A stretch of DNA of 47,449 bases, taken from the NCBI GenBank assembly GCA_947452295.1, contig CANGCK010000022.1, positions 1 to 47,449 on the forward strand. The letters are read 5' to 3'. This document shows positions 33,302-43,068 of this stretch, piece after piece (position 1 is the first letter of the stretch; the number at the start of each line of letters is the position of its first letter). Both the position numbers and the translations under genes were made by a program. The notes below the pieces were generated by a model, which worked only from the letters and a program-made list of their open reading frames with translations, made no database searches and was not told the origin of the DNA. Source of the DNA: Sphingobacteriia bacterium. GTDB lineage: Bacteria > Bacteroidota > Bacteroidia > Chitinophagales > Chitinophagaceae.

Positions 33302-34357
33302 CTATTTCAATAAAATATTTCGAAACCGCTGAATATCTGCTAAGGGATTTAATTCCTTTCCATTTATTAAATGCTCTTTGAGTTCAGCTGCAAAATAGGG
33401 CGCTAAACTGCAACCTTTTGTGCCCATTCCATTTAAAATACCAATAGTTGAATATTTTGGATGAATGCCAACAAATGGCCTTCTTTCTATATTTGCCGGA
33501 CGTTCCGATACTAAATGATCCACTATCTTATAGGGAAGTTTCAGCCAATTACTTAATTGATGTTCAACTTTTTCTCTAAATGCCGAAGTTGGTTCTAGAT
33601 TATCGTATTGCCAATTATAGGTAGATCCAACCCAAAATAACCCTTCTTTCCATGGTACAATACTGATTCCTTGTTTATAAATATTCGTTGCAGGTAGCCC
33701 AGGTATTTCTACAATAATTACTTCTCCTTTATTGGGAGAATAAGGAAGTTGATTAAATAATGAGTTCTTAATGTTTCCTATACCATCACAAAAAAATATT
33801 TTTTCAGCACTAATGTCTCTGTAAATTACACGATCAGTTAAGTACTCACATGCTTCTACATCAAAGTGTTCATTTAAAAGTGAATTGTTTTCCTGTAATT
33901 TTTTTCGCCATCTTTCCAACATCATATTCAAATCAATTAACCAACAGGGATTAATTTCACCAATACCAAATGTAGTGGTAAAACAAGATCCCCAGTTTGC
34001 CACATTTTCCGGAATGAGGAGGTATGCTTGTTCAGTTCGCAATCTATCCTCAAATGCCTGCCGCATTTGTGGTGTTACATGGAAATCGAGTATATTACAT
34101 TGTCTTATTAATTCTACCCCTAATTCGTTTCCTAATGCGATATAGGCATTTACAGCAAATGGCATGATTGTCTCAATCTCCCAGGTTCTAACTATTCTTC
34201 TGCCGGTAACTGGATTTATTACTCCACTTGCTAATTTTGTAGCAGACCCTGGTTTAGATTCATCAATAACCATCACCTTTTTGCCCTGTTGCGTCAGTTG
34301 CCAACTTAAAAAAGTTCCACATAATCCTTGCCCTACAATTATATAATTAACTTCCAT
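33302..34357 (-). CDS. FAD-dependent oxidoreductase (DAO family)
   Basis: 351 residues. The N-terminal FAD/NAD-binding Rossmann motif is 'YIIVGQGLCGTFLSWQL' (GxGxxG) followed by 'KVMVIDESKPGSATKLASGV'. A middle substrate-binding region has 'GIGEINPCWLIDLNMMLERW', and the C-terminal FAD contact is 'GILNGMGTKGCSLAPYFAAE'. This is the DAO fold of glycine oxidase and D-amino-acid oxidase-type enzymes that oxidise amines. The substrate is unknown. It follows the large MG2 gene by 44 bases and may be in the same transcript, with no obvious functional link. Confidence 0.88.
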   Translation of the reverse strand: MEVNYIIVGQGLCGTFLSWQLTQQGKKVMVIDESKPGSATKLASGVINPVTGRRIVRTWEIETIMPFAVNAYIALGNELGVELIRQCNILDFHVTPQMRQAFEDRLRTEQAYLLIPENVANWGSCFTTTFGIGEINPCWLIDLNMMLERWRKKLQENNSLLNEHFDVEACEYLTDRVIYRDISAEKIFFCDGIGNIKNSLFNQLPYSPNKGEVIIVEIPGLPATNIYKQGISIVPWKEGLFWVGSTYNWQYDNLEPTSAFREKVEHQLSNWLKLPYKIVDHLVSERPANIERRPFVGIHPKYSTIGILNGMGTKGCSLAPYFAAELKEHLINGKELNPLADIQRFRNILLK

Positions 34358-34401
34358 ATGCTAAAGTTGTTCATCCTTTTTAATATTGTTTAACTCATAT
34401 A

Positions 34402-37400
34402 CTATTGCTTTTCAATCCTAATTATATTACCGACGGAGTGGCTAATAAATTCAGGCGCGTACATACATTGTATAGAGGCATTTCCTGCTGTAAAAAGTCC
34501 TTCATGGGTAGCTACCAGTTCATAATTTATTATATAAGTTCCTTTGTTTAATTGGTCAATAAAAAAATGTGTACTTGCATCTTTCGTTTGCTCATAATAT
34601 CCAATTCGATCTTGCCATTTATAGCCACTTAATACATTCAATGGTTCCATTCCACTCACTCTCATGTCTTTTACATGTACATACTCCATGTCTCTATCTG
34701 CTTTTATTGTTAGTTGTATAGTCACTTTCTCGCCAATATGTAAAGATTCATTTTCTTTTAATGTTATCCATACTTTGCCTTTACTATCTGTTCGTTCTAC
34801 TAATATATTTTTTTGTATTGATATAGGCCCTCCTGAAAACTTTAATTTATCAATGTCTTCTAAGTATTGCCAATAAATAGCACCATACGATGGCTGACTC
34901 TTTTCTTCAACTTTTGCTGATGATGTAATCGTCTCAATAGTAATTTTTCCCATTTTAGGTTGTACTATTTCGCCTGCTATCTTTTTGTAGAAATAACCTG
35001 TGCCTGCCGTAGTATTCTCCTGTTCACTGTTAACAGAAAAATCTCCCAATTGTAAATAAACTTTTCGCTCATTATTTAGCCAATTGGTACCATTTTGTAG
35101 TAGTGAATAACAAACATTTGCCGTAGTAACAGTCGATTCCCAATAGTTGGTTTGCTTTTGTAAAATCAACCATGTACGCATTTTGTTGATGTTGGATGTG
35201 TATTCATTATTTTTTGCTGTTTGGTTGATTTCATTAAAACAGTCAATCATCATACTTTGATGCATTATCGGGCTATTGTACCAATATCTTGTAATAGTGT
35301 TTTTCCAATATAATCCTTGACTTTTATTTTGAATTGTATTTTCTAACAAAGCAGGTAATATTTTATGAGTGGCAAAATTTATATCCCCATTTCTATTTAA
35401 GATAATTGCAAACATGGCCTGGTAATAGGTGTTCAGCTTTGTCCAATATTTTTTTCCTTGATTAATACAGTAATGTATTACTTTTTCATCTTTGGGTTGT
35501 ATGTTGTTGAAATAACTACGCGTATATAACTGCTCAATTTGCCAACTATACATCTCTTGTTGATCTAATGGCGTTTTGCTGTTTTTTCTTGCTTCGTATT
35601 CTCTATTTATTTTATCATCTATATAATTAATTGCTCTTATAATCAATGGTTTCAAGCGAAGTGATAGGTTGCTAGGTAAGGCACCTATCCGATTTAATTT
35701 TCCAATACCTGTTAATATGTATTGAGTTATATACTCATTTTCATTGCCACCTTTATACCACGGGAATGCTCCATTATTTAGTTGCATTTCTTCCAATAAT
35801 TGAATACATTTTTCATTTCCAACTTTAATTTTTTCTGCATTAAATAATGCAACCAGTTGTTTAAGTTGTATGCTTTGTGATTGCGCATCAACTACCCATG
35901 GTGTTTCTTGTATTAGCACTTGTTTCAGTGCCGGGTTTTTTTCTAATTGATTGAGTAATGCCGTAGTGTCTTTATCCCATTTTGAAAAGATATGCTTAAT
36001 TAAAGGATTCCTTTCAAGTATATAAGTAGCCATCGAATTAGCATAAAATTGATTAAATTTTTGTACTATATTATCATTTACGTCTTCTATTAAATAAGGT
36101 AATGCTTTTACTATGTTCCATATAGGTGAACTGGTGTATTCAACTGTAAGCGATTGGTGTGTTATACTTTCACTTTCCTGATTTTTTAATGACTCAAAAA
36201 TAAAATGTTGAACCGTATCTTTTAGTAGTAATAATGGAAATGATTCAGTAACCAATTGCCGCTTACTTAATACTGGCAAGGTGTTTTCAATCCCATCAAA
36301 ATAATCACCACTCTTTGCAACTATTTTCAAAATCAGCGGCTTATTATATCCAAATGGTATTTGTATAGGGAATTTCACTGATATTGATTTGCCCGCTTCT
36401 GCAGTATAATATTGATTAGGAAATATATTCTGAAACCACCCATCTACCGGTCTATTGGTTGCGGCATCTATAAGTTCTAAACGAACAGTTCCTGATATTT
36501 CATTTTCTGTTAAGTTGGCAATTTTTGTTGCCAATTCTAATTGATCTCCCTCCATAAAAAATCTTGGTACATTGGGTTGTACCATTAGTTTTTTTTGAGT
36601 AATAACAGTAGCAATTTGCTTACCCATCAGTAAATCTTTACTGTGCGCCAAACTCATCCAATTCCACTGAGTTACAGCATCTGGAATCGTAAATTCAAAA
36701 CTAAACTTACCCGTACTATCTGCATGTAGTTGAGGATAAAAAAATGCCGTTTCTTCAAAATTTTTTCGAGTTGATAATACAAAAGGTTCCGTATTATTTA
36801 TATTAATTCTTCTTCCATTAATAATCCTGTCTCCAGTCTCCGGATCAATCAAATCTACGGGAGTATAAACTTTATCATAGCTCTCTTCTTGTATGGGGTT
36901 TTTTCCTCTTATTCTAATAGCTGTCATAGGAAATGGCTGTGCATTTTTTGCAGTTTTCCCTATTATTACTGATTCATTTAATGCCGAAAAATTTCGTTTT
37001 ATCCGATTATTTTCAGTTAAACTTAAATAATTATTCCATTCTAAATTGGTTTTATCTAAAATCTCCTCACCCAAACAAAATAATTGTGGGAAATTTATTT
37101 CTTCTATTTCTTTATAATTTTGATAAGGATAATGTTCTCGATTTGGTGAAACATTGAACAAGTTACTTGTAATAAAACTGCTCATATTGTGTTCCCATAA
37201 ATAAGGTAACCTCCAATCATGTTTATTCAATTGATCCAAACTTGCATCATACATTGTACACAACAATTCTGTTATTTTTTTACTTCCATCCATTCCAGAA
37301 ACCTCTACTGTGTATTTTTCTTTACTTCCTGGCTCTGTAATGCTTTTATACGAACCATATGCTATTTTTAAACTATTCCATGGTACATTAATCCGATATT

Positions 37401-40400
37401 GTTGCGTATAAATACGTCCACCATAAACGTATGAATCTGTAATAACAATTCCACCCCTGTCTTTTTCTGTTACAATAAGTTCTGTTTCATCAATTTTATT
37501 TAACGTCAAATAACTGTATTCTTCCTTGTCATTATTACCTCTTTTTATTTTTCTAATAATTGGCATTGAATTGAGACCATTCAAATGCAATAGTCGAATA
37601 GTATCACCAGGTTTTCCTTCATAATTTTTTTGCACATCATAATTGTAGGTTTGTATTGGTAATATTCTTTTTTGTAAATCATAAACAAAAACATAGTCAG
37701 TAGCTACAATTTTTTTGCCAATTGAATCAACAGTAGTGGCAATGATTTTATATAATCCGGCATCTATATTTACATCATTAATCGCTAAACTGTTAGTTTT
37801 GTTTGTGTTTATAATACTATCATTTAATGCGAAATTGCGATAAGTATATTTTTTATAGTCATCCTCATTTGCATAAACATCAATTGGAAAATAGTTTGCA
37901 AATTCTACTGCTGACAATATGAATTGATCTGGCTTTTCCCAAAAACGCGCTCTTATTAATTTTTCTGGTACAACAGCTTTTTCTAATTGTATAACGATAG
38001 TTGCATTTTGAGGAGTACCATACAAATTACTGAACTTAGTATTGATTGTTGTAAATTTAGATCTCTCAACTACGCCTATATGCGAAATATCAATTTTGCC
38101 AGTATAATTAGCAGCAATAATTGTACTGTTATTTGTTCTGGTCTCTCCATTTAAATCAGTTATACTAACTGTAATTGCATACACAACTTCTATTAGTGCT
38201 GTATTGTTTTCTACTGCTAATTCAGGTAAAAATTGTATACTAAATTCTCCCTTGTCATTAGTTAACGTACGCCCTTCAGCAATTGATTTTTCTCCAAAAT
38301 TCGGATAATGCATTCTTCTTAATTCATTAAATGGACTAATTGAAATTTGTTTTATGGAATAATGTACTACCGAATTATTGATTACATTACCTGCAAGTGC
38401 TACTGCACTCCCCTTAATTACCGAGGGCTTATTAAGTATGAATTGTTCTTTTTTATTATTCAGAATTATATCGAAATTTGGCCTCTTATATTCTTCAACC
38501 ATAAATGTCACAGTTGATTGATGATAATTTTCAGCTTCAATAGTATATCTACCGTTTACCCCCCCCTCCTTTACAGTAAAATTGCCCGTAACACTCCCGT
38601 ATTCATTGGGTATTAATATCAATGAATCCTTTATTATGTAATTTGCATCCCTTAAAAATACTTTAATTGCCTTTTGCTGATTGTTTACTTGGTAAAGTTT
38701 TGTGGTAAAATTCTTTTTAATTGAAATGCCTTTAAAATATACTATTTGATTTGGACGATATATTGAACGATCGGTATATAGTAGCACTCCTTTGCTTTCT
38801 TCTTCATATTTACTCGAGTCACTTGTATGTAGATAGTTGAATACTTCCCTTCCATATAAATATTCATTTTCATCAGCCCATAAATAATCCTTTCCTTTAA
38901 TCAACTCAAACACACAATTTTCGCTAAGTGACTTGCTACTTATTAATCTAAATTCTCCATTTTCATTTGATTGTATTTGTCTTTGAAAAGTATAGTTAGT
39001 AATACCTGTATTATAATCATATTTACTCGAATATAAGTTCACTCGTACATTTCCAATTGCTAGCCCATGGTTATAATCTCTAATAAAATAATGATCATTA
39101 TCTTTTAAATATGTTAGGTTAGAAACATTAAAATAAGTGCTGCTTATATAATCTTCTTCTTCCTTAAAGTTTTTACTATTGCTGCAAATCATTACATATC
39201 TGCCACTACTAAGTGCTTCCATTTTAATTTCTACACTATGTTGTTGGTAATCATTAACTTTTGGTAATTCCTGAATATAAGTTATTTCATTTTGTTTCGA
39301 TAACAATGTTTTTAATAAATCATTATCGCTTTGCTTTATTGTATTGTTTTCAATTTTAATTACACGAGCATAAACTGTATCTACATTTTTATAGGTAATT
39401 AATGCACGAAATGGTTTTCCAGTAGCATTTATTTTTTCTACAGTAGGGAGTATTTTTTTTCTATGTATTTCTTCTGTTAAATTATACAATCCACTTTTTA
39501 TCCAATTATTTTCATCAAAAATTTCTTTTGCATTTTTACTAATTTCCAACGCCTTTTTATAGCAAAATCGATTACTACTATCATTTTGAGCATTGTATGT
39601 ATCACCTTTTATTTTTTCTGCTTCAGCTAATAAATACCAGGCATTAATTGAAGTTGATACATCTTGGTTATTTTGGGCTATTTCTTCCAATGCCTTTATA
39701 TATAATTTGTTTTTGTTTTCTGTCTGTAAAAATGAATTGGCCCATTTTATTCGTTCTATATTTGTTTGTACAAATATTTGCCTTTCTTTATCTTTTTCAT
39801 GTATTTGTAATATCTCTTGGTATAAATGAATGATTTTACTAATTGAAGATGATGTGTCCTTTTCAACAAACTTGGTTTTTAAAAATGCAGAGGCAGTTGA
39901 TAATAATGCTTCCTCTTTTATTAGTTCAGCAGTTGATGTTTCAACTTTTTCGGCATACTCGTCTTTATAATAGTTAATTGCTTCATATGCCAACAGATCA
40001 AAAATATTTGCATTAAAATAATTACCTGTATTGCCATTTATAATTGAGCTAAATTGTTTAATTGATATGTTCTGTAATAATTGCTTATGTTTCAATGCTT
40101 CATTAAATGCTGTATTTATCTTTTGTTTAAATATTACAGCAGACCATGTATCAAGGTTGTGTTGATCATATACGGCACTATTTTTTTTATACATGATTTC
40201 CCACCGCATATTGGTATAATAGCTAAAGTAGTTTTTAGCAAGAATTGTTGCTAATATAGCTTTTGGTATGAGGTCGGTAGTTATTTTTATTTCATCTTCT
40301 ATTGCTGATAAATTAAGTCCTCCATTATTCTCTGTAATCCTTTCCGCTAAACTCATTTTATACAGTAATGCCTTTATAGTCATATCCGACCAATTATTAG

Positions 40401-40575
40401 CCTTCGACTGCTTATAAATGGCCTCTACTTTAATCAATGCAGATTTTGGAAGGTTACTTTTTAGTATTAAGCTATCTATGACTTTCCATTGACTTGAAAA
40501 ATCTTCAGCCTGGTATTGTCCTTTTACATTTAGTCCAAATACTATAATTGAAATGATTAATAGTAATCGTTGCAT
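34402..40575 (-). CDS. Very large alpha-2-macroglobulin-like (MG2-domain) envelope protein without thioester
   Basis: 2057 residues. Signal peptide cut near 'GLNVKGQ'. The first 500 residues are largely helical with repeat-like character. An MG2-type domain starts near residue 595 ('LLYTDRSIYRPNQIVYFKGI'), more beta-sandwich domains follow, and the A2M signature region is near 1290 ('GKFSFEFTIPDAVTQWNWMS') with 'VQPNVPRFFMEGDQLELATK' after it. A helical thioester-type domain follows near 1480-1800. At the place where the CxEQ thioester normally lies it reads 'PYLIEDVNDNIVQKFNQFYA', so there is no Cys and no thioester. Bacterial family members are thought to trap proteases in the periplasm or to work with peptidoglycan enzymes. 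Here covalent trapping is excluded by sequence. Confidence 0.9.
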   Translation of the reverse strand: MQRLLLIISIIVFGLNVKGQYQAEDFSSQWKVIDSLILKSNLPKSALIKVEAIYKQSKANNWSDMTIKALLYKMSLAERITENNGGLNLSAIEDEIKITTDLIPKAILATILAKNYFSYYTNMRWEIMYKKNSAVYDQHNLDTWSAVIFKQKINTAFNEALKHKQLLQNISIKQFSSIINGNTGNYFNANIFDLLAYEAINYYKDEYAEKVETSTAELIKEEALLSTASAFLKTKFVEKDTSSSISKIIHLYQEILQIHEKDKERQIFVQTNIERIKWANSFLQTENKNKLYIKALEEIAQNNQDVSTSINAWYLLAEAEKIKGDTYNAQNDSSNRFCYKKALEISKNAKEIFDENNWIKSGLYNLTEEIHRKKILPTVEKINATGKPFRALITYKNVDTVYARVIKIENNTIKQSDNDLLKTLLSKQNEITYIQELPKVNDYQQHSVEIKMEALSSGRYVMICSNSKNFKEEEDYISSTYFNVSNLTYLKDNDHYFIRDYNHGLAIGNVRVNLYSSKYDYNTGITNYTFQRQIQSNENGEFRLISSKSLSENCVFELIKGKDYLWADENEYLYGREVFNYLHTSDSSKYEEESKGVLLYTDRSIYRPNQIVYFKGISIKKNFTTKLYQVNNQQKAIKVFLRDANYIIKDSLILIPNEYGSVTGNFTVKEGGVNGRYTIEAENYHQSTVTFMVEEYKRPNFDIILNNKKEQFILNKPSVIKGSAVALAGNVINNSVVHYSIKQISISPFNELRRMHYPNFGEKSIAEGRTLTNDKGEFSIQFLPELAVENNTALIEVVYAITVSITDLNGETRTNNSTIIAANYTGKIDISHIGVVERSKFTTINTKFSNLYGTPQNATIVIQLEKAVVPEKLIRARFWEKPDQFILSAVEFANYFPIDVYANEDDYKKYTYRNFALNDSIINTNKTNSLAINDVNIDAGLYKIIATTVDSIGKKIVATDYVFVYDLQKRILPIQTYNYDVQKNYEGKPGDTIRLLHLNGLNSMPIIRKIKRGNNDKEEYSYLTLNKIDETELIVTEKDRGGIVITDSYVYGGRIYTQQYRINVPWNSLKIAYGSYKSITEPGSKEKYTVEVSGMDGSKKITELLCTMYDASLDQLNKHDWRLPYLWEHNMSSFITSNLFNVSPNREHYPYQNYKEIEEINFPQLFCLGEEILDKTNLEWNNYLSLTENNRIKRNFSALNESVIIGKTAKNAQPFPMTAIRIRGKNPIQEESYDKVYTPVDLIDPETGDRIINGRRININNTEPFVLSTRKNFEETAFFYPQLHADSTGKFSFEFTIPDAVTQWNWMSLAHSKDLLMGKQIATVITQKKLMVQPNVPRFFMEGDQLELATKIANLTENEISGTVRLELIDAATNRPVDGWFQNIFPNQYYTAEAGKSISVKFPIQIPFGYNKPLILKIVAKSGDYFDGIENTLPVLSKRQLVTESFPLLLLKDTVQHFIFESLKNQESESITHQSLTVEYTSSPIWNIVKALPYLIEDVNDNIVQKFNQFYANSMATYILERNPLIKHIFSKWDKDTTALLNQLEKNPALKQVLIQETPWVVDAQSQSIQLKQLVALFNAEKIKVGNEKCIQLLEEMQLNNGAFPWYKGGNENEYITQYILTGIGKLNRIGALPSNLSLRLKPLIIRAINYIDDKINREYEARKNSKTPLDQQEMYSWQIEQLYTRSYFNNIQPKDEKVIHYCINQGKKYWTKLNTYYQAMFAIILNRNGDINFATHKILPALLENTIQNKSQGLYWKNTITRYWYNSPIMHQSMMIDCFNEINQTAKNNEYTSNINKMRTWLILQKQTNYWESTVTTANVCYSLLQNGTNWLNNERKVYLQLGDFSVNSEQENTTAGTGYFYKKIAGEIVQPKMGKITIETITSSAKVEEKSQPSYGAIYWQYLEDIDKLKFSGGPISIQKNILVERTDSKGKVWITLKENESLHIGEKVTIQLTIKADRDMEYVHVKDMRVSGMEPLNVLSGYKWQDRIGYYEQTKDASTHFFIDQLNKGTYIINYELVATHEGLFTAGNASIQCMYAPEFISHSVGNIIRIEKQ

Positions 40576-40693
40576 ATAATTTCATTATTTATATTGATAT
40601 AACCAATAAGATGTAAATTTCATACTTTTCCATAGCAAAATACTGCAGCTTAACATATTCTTAAAATTATTAATGCTTTTGCTAATTGACAAT

Positions 40694-40726
40694 AAAAAAC
40701 CCGCAACTTTGTTTGCGGGTTTTTTC
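40694..40726. terminator. Intrinsic terminator after sucD (bidirectional form)
   Basis: AAAAAACCCGCAA and TTGCGGGTTTTTT form a stem whose GC core is CCCGCAA/TTGCGGG with a loop of about 7 bases, flanked by A-run and T-run. It lies 17 bases downstream of the sucD stop on the minus strand, where the T-run follows the stem, and about 120 bases upstream of the large MG2 gene. Confidence 0.92.
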
Positions 40727-40742
40727 ATACAATAAAGTAAAC

Positions 40743-41615
40743 TTATTTTTTTAATGCAGCAGCCATGGTAATACCTATGTCTGCAGGGCTAGCTACAACT
40801 TCTATTCCGCATTCTGCCATAATTTTCATTTTAGCCGCTGCTGTGTCATCGGCACCACCAATAATTGCACCTGCATGACCCATTCTTCTTCCAGGAGGAG
40901 CTGTTTGTCCAGCTATAAATCCCACTACTGGTTTGGTTTTATTATCTTTTATCCAACGCGCAGCATCTGCTTCCATACTCCCTCCAATCTCACCAATCAT
41001 TATAATACCGTCTGTTTCAGGATCATTCATTAATAATTCAACTGCCTCTTTAGTAGGGGTTCCTATAATCGGATCTCCACCAATTCCAATTGCTGTACTA
41101 ATTCCTAAGCCTGCTTTTACAACCTGATCTGCTGCTTCATATGTCAAGGTACCACTTTTCGATACTATGCCTATTCTACCTGTTTTAAAAATAAAACCTG
41201 GCATAATGCCAACTTTAGCTTCACCTGCAGTAATTACACCCGGACAATTTGGTCCAATTAATCTGGTTTTAGTTCCCTGTAAATAGCTTTTCACTTTTAC
41301 CATATCCTGAACAGGAATTCCTTCTGTAATACATACCACTAAACCAATGCCAGCTTCTGCTGCTTCCATAATTGCATCTGCCGCAAACGCTGGTGGCACA
41401 AAAATGATACTTACATCTGCACCCGTAGCTTTTACTGCATCGGCAACAGTATTAAATACTGGCTTGTCTAAATGAGTGCTGCCACCCTTATTAGGGGTTA
41501 CACCCCCAACTACATTGGTGCCGTATTCTATCATTTGTGTAGCATGAAACGTACCTTCTGTTCCGGTAAAACCTTGAACAATAATTTTAGAGTGTTTGTT
41601 TACTAATACTGACAT
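40743..41615 (-). CDS. sucD: Succinate-CoA ligase, alpha subunit
   Basis: 290 residues, the normal length. Catalyses the TCA-cycle step succinyl-CoA + ADP/GDP + phosphate to succinate + CoA + ATP/GTP, together with SucC. CoA-binding N-terminal domain: '[20 protein letters not shown]', then 'GVTPNKGG'. Ligase domain: '[20 protein letters not shown]' and '[11 protein letters not shown]'. The phosphorylated His is His247 in '[13 protein letters not shown]'. sucC is not in the window, as is common in Bacteroidetes. It has its own promoter and terminator, so it is a single-gene unit. Confidence 0.97.
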   Translation of the reverse strand: MSVLVNKHSKIIVQGFTGTEGTFHATQMIEYGTNVVGGVTPNKGGSTHLDKPVFNTVADAVKATGADVSIIFVPPAFAADAIMEAAEAGIGLVVCITEGIPVQDMVKVKSYLQGTKTRLIGPNCPGVITAGEAKVGIMPGFIFKTGRIGIVSKSGTLTYEAADQVVKAGLGISTAIGIGGDPIIGTPTKEAVELLMNDPETDGIIMIGEIGGSMEADAARWIKDNKTKPVVGFIAGQTAPPGRRMGHAGAIIGGADDTAAAKMKIMAECGIEVVASPADIGITMAAALKK

Positions 41616-41647
41616 AGCCTATATTTTCAAGAATTTTTAAATTTTTG

Positions 41648-41677
41648 CAAAAATACATAAAATGAACCATAGTCAAA
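41648..41677 (-). promoter_or_regulatory. Bacteroidetes promoter of sucD
   Basis: On the minus strand, TTTG (41674-41677), 18 bases, then TATTTTTG (41648-41655). This is an exact match to TAnnTTTG with near-ideal spacing, 33 bases before the sucD start codon. I see nothing else of note in the 250-base gap to lemA. Confidence 0.8.
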
Positions 41678-41865
41678 AGCTGAATAACTACAGTTAACCA
41701 TTAATTAGTATAAATTATCTAAAGAATTATGCATTAAAATAAATATTTAAAATCTAGCCCAGCTCATTAATGTCAGATTGCCATAAAAAATTACTGGCAT
41801 TTCCTTTGACATGAACACTAAAAAAGTAAAACAATTAACTATCTTACATTAAATTATTACATCTT

Positions 41866-42456
41866 ATGAGCACAAAAAACATTACTCTCATTGTAATTGC
41901 AGCTTTAGTTCTATTATTGGGCGGATGCGGCTGTAACGGTTATAATGGTTTAGTTCAACAAGACGAAACAGTCAATAAAGCATGGAATAATGTGCAAAGT
42001 GATTATCAGCGCCGTGCAGATTTAATTCCCAATTTGGTAAATACAGTTAAGGGTGAGGCAAATTTCGAACAAACCACACTCGAAAATGTAGTTAAAGCAA
42101 GGGCTAGTGCAACGCAAATGAAAATTGATGCAAAAGACCTTACCCCTCAAAAATTACAAGAATTTCAAGCTTCTCAAGGTCAATTATCTCAAGCCCTAGG
42201 CAGATTGTTAATGGTTACTGAAAATTACCCGAATCTTCGCGCAAATGAAGCCTTCCGTGGTTTACAAGCTCAGTTAGAAGGCACAGAAAATAGAATTAAA
42301 GTATCTAGAAACGATTTTAACTCAGCTGTTGCCGACTATAATATTAAAGCAAGGTCTTTTCCAATGAATATTTTAGCAGGTATGTTTGGATTTAAAGTTA
42401 AAGAAGGATTTAAAGCAGAAGTTGGTGCAGAAAAAGCTCCAGAAGTAAAATTCTAA
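41866..42456 (+). CDS. lemA: LemA family lipoprotein
   Basis: 196 residues. The lipoprotein-like signal ends in 'LLLGGC' (Cys21). The LemA domain follows: 'YNGLVQQDETVNKAWNNVQS', 'QRRADLIPNLVNTVKGEANF', 'KARASATQ', 'RLLMVTENYPNLRANEAFRG', 'GTENRIKVSRNDFNSAVADY'. It is a helical bundle anchored in the membrane, and its biochemical role is unsettled. The two TPM-domain genes that follow (10 bases to the first) make the common lemA-TPM-TPM cluster of Bacteroidetes. Confidence 0.95.
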   Translation: MSTKNITLIVIAALVLLLGGCGCNGYNGLVQQDETVNKAWNNVQSDYQRRADLIPNLVNTVKGEANFEQTTLENVVKARASATQMKIDAKDLTPQKLQEFQASQGQLSQALGRLLMVTENYPNLRANEAFRGLQAQLEGTENRIKVSRNDFNSAVADYNIKARSFPMNILAGMFGFKVKEGFKAEVGAEKAPEVKF

Positions 42457-42466
42457 ATAACAATTC

Positions 42467-42928
42467 ATGTTTCAACTATTCAATAAACCGGTTACCAATT
42501 ATTTTTCAAAAGATGAAAATAATCAAATTGTTCAGGCTATTCGTAATGCCGAATTAAGAACAAGTGGAGAAGTCCGGGTTTTTATTGAAAAAAAATGCAA
42601 ATTGGTCAATCCTGTTCATCGGGCTAAAGAAGTTTTTTTTCAATTAGAAATGGATAAAACCATTGATCGAAATGCTGTATTAATTTATTTAGCCACCAAA
42701 GACCGTCAATTAGCCGTTTTTGGCGATGAAGGCATCCATCAAAAAGTGGGGCAATCATTTTGGTCAAATGAGGTGAAACTGATGTTAGATAACTTTAACA
42801 AAAAAAACTATACCGTGGGATTAATTCAAATGATTCACGATATTGGCGAAGCATTACAGTCTCATTTTCCTTTCGATGCTTCGATCGATAAAAATGAATT
42901 ACCTGATGAAATTATCTTCGGTAAATAA
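42467..42928 (+). CDS. TPM-domain protein
   Basis: 153 residues, no signal peptide, probably cytoplasmic or peripheral. The TPM domain spans about residues 20-135: 'IVQAIRNAELRTSGEVRVFI', 'DRNAVLIYLATKDRQLAVFG' followed by 'DEGIHQKVG', and 'GLIQMIHDIGEALQSHFP'. TPM domains occur in photosystem repair phosphatases in plants and in bacterial membrane-associated proteins of unclear role. Follows lemA by 10 bases, so surely co-transcribed. A strong terminator begins at the base after its stop codon. Confidence 0.88.
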   Translation: MFQLFNKPVTNYFSKDENNQIVQAIRNAELRTSGEVRVFIEKKCKLVNPVHRAKEVFFQLEMDKTIDRNAVLIYLATKDRQLAVFGDEGIHQKVGQSFWSNEVKLMLDNFNKKNYTVGLIQMIHDIGEALQSHFPFDASIDKNELPDEIIFGK

Positions 42929-42971
42929 ATTTTAAGCCTCTCTATTTATTGATTGAGAGGCTTAAAATTTT
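42929..42971 (+). terminator. Intrinsic terminator after lemA-TPM
   Basis: Perfect 14-bp stem ATTTTAAGCCTCTC (42929-42942) / GAGAGGCTTAAAAT (42955-42968), 12-base loop, then TTT. It separates the first TPM gene from the second, which must therefore have its own promoter or rely on read-through. Confidence 0.88.
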
Positions 42972-43068
42972 GCTTGGCATTCAATGAACATTATTCATAT
43001 ATTGAGAAGATCAATCTTTAATGTTAATAGGCAAATTCTATTTGGCCAAAATCAATTGAAATAATTAC

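Noticed and set aside
41774..41802. Short inverted repeat (TGCCA/TGGCA) between sucD and lemA
   Set aside because: Only five base pairs and not followed by a T-run. No support for an operator or terminator.
41805..41847. TTTG and TATCTTAC as a lemA promoter
   Set aside because: The two elements are 31 bases apart, too far for the usual 18-21 base spacing.
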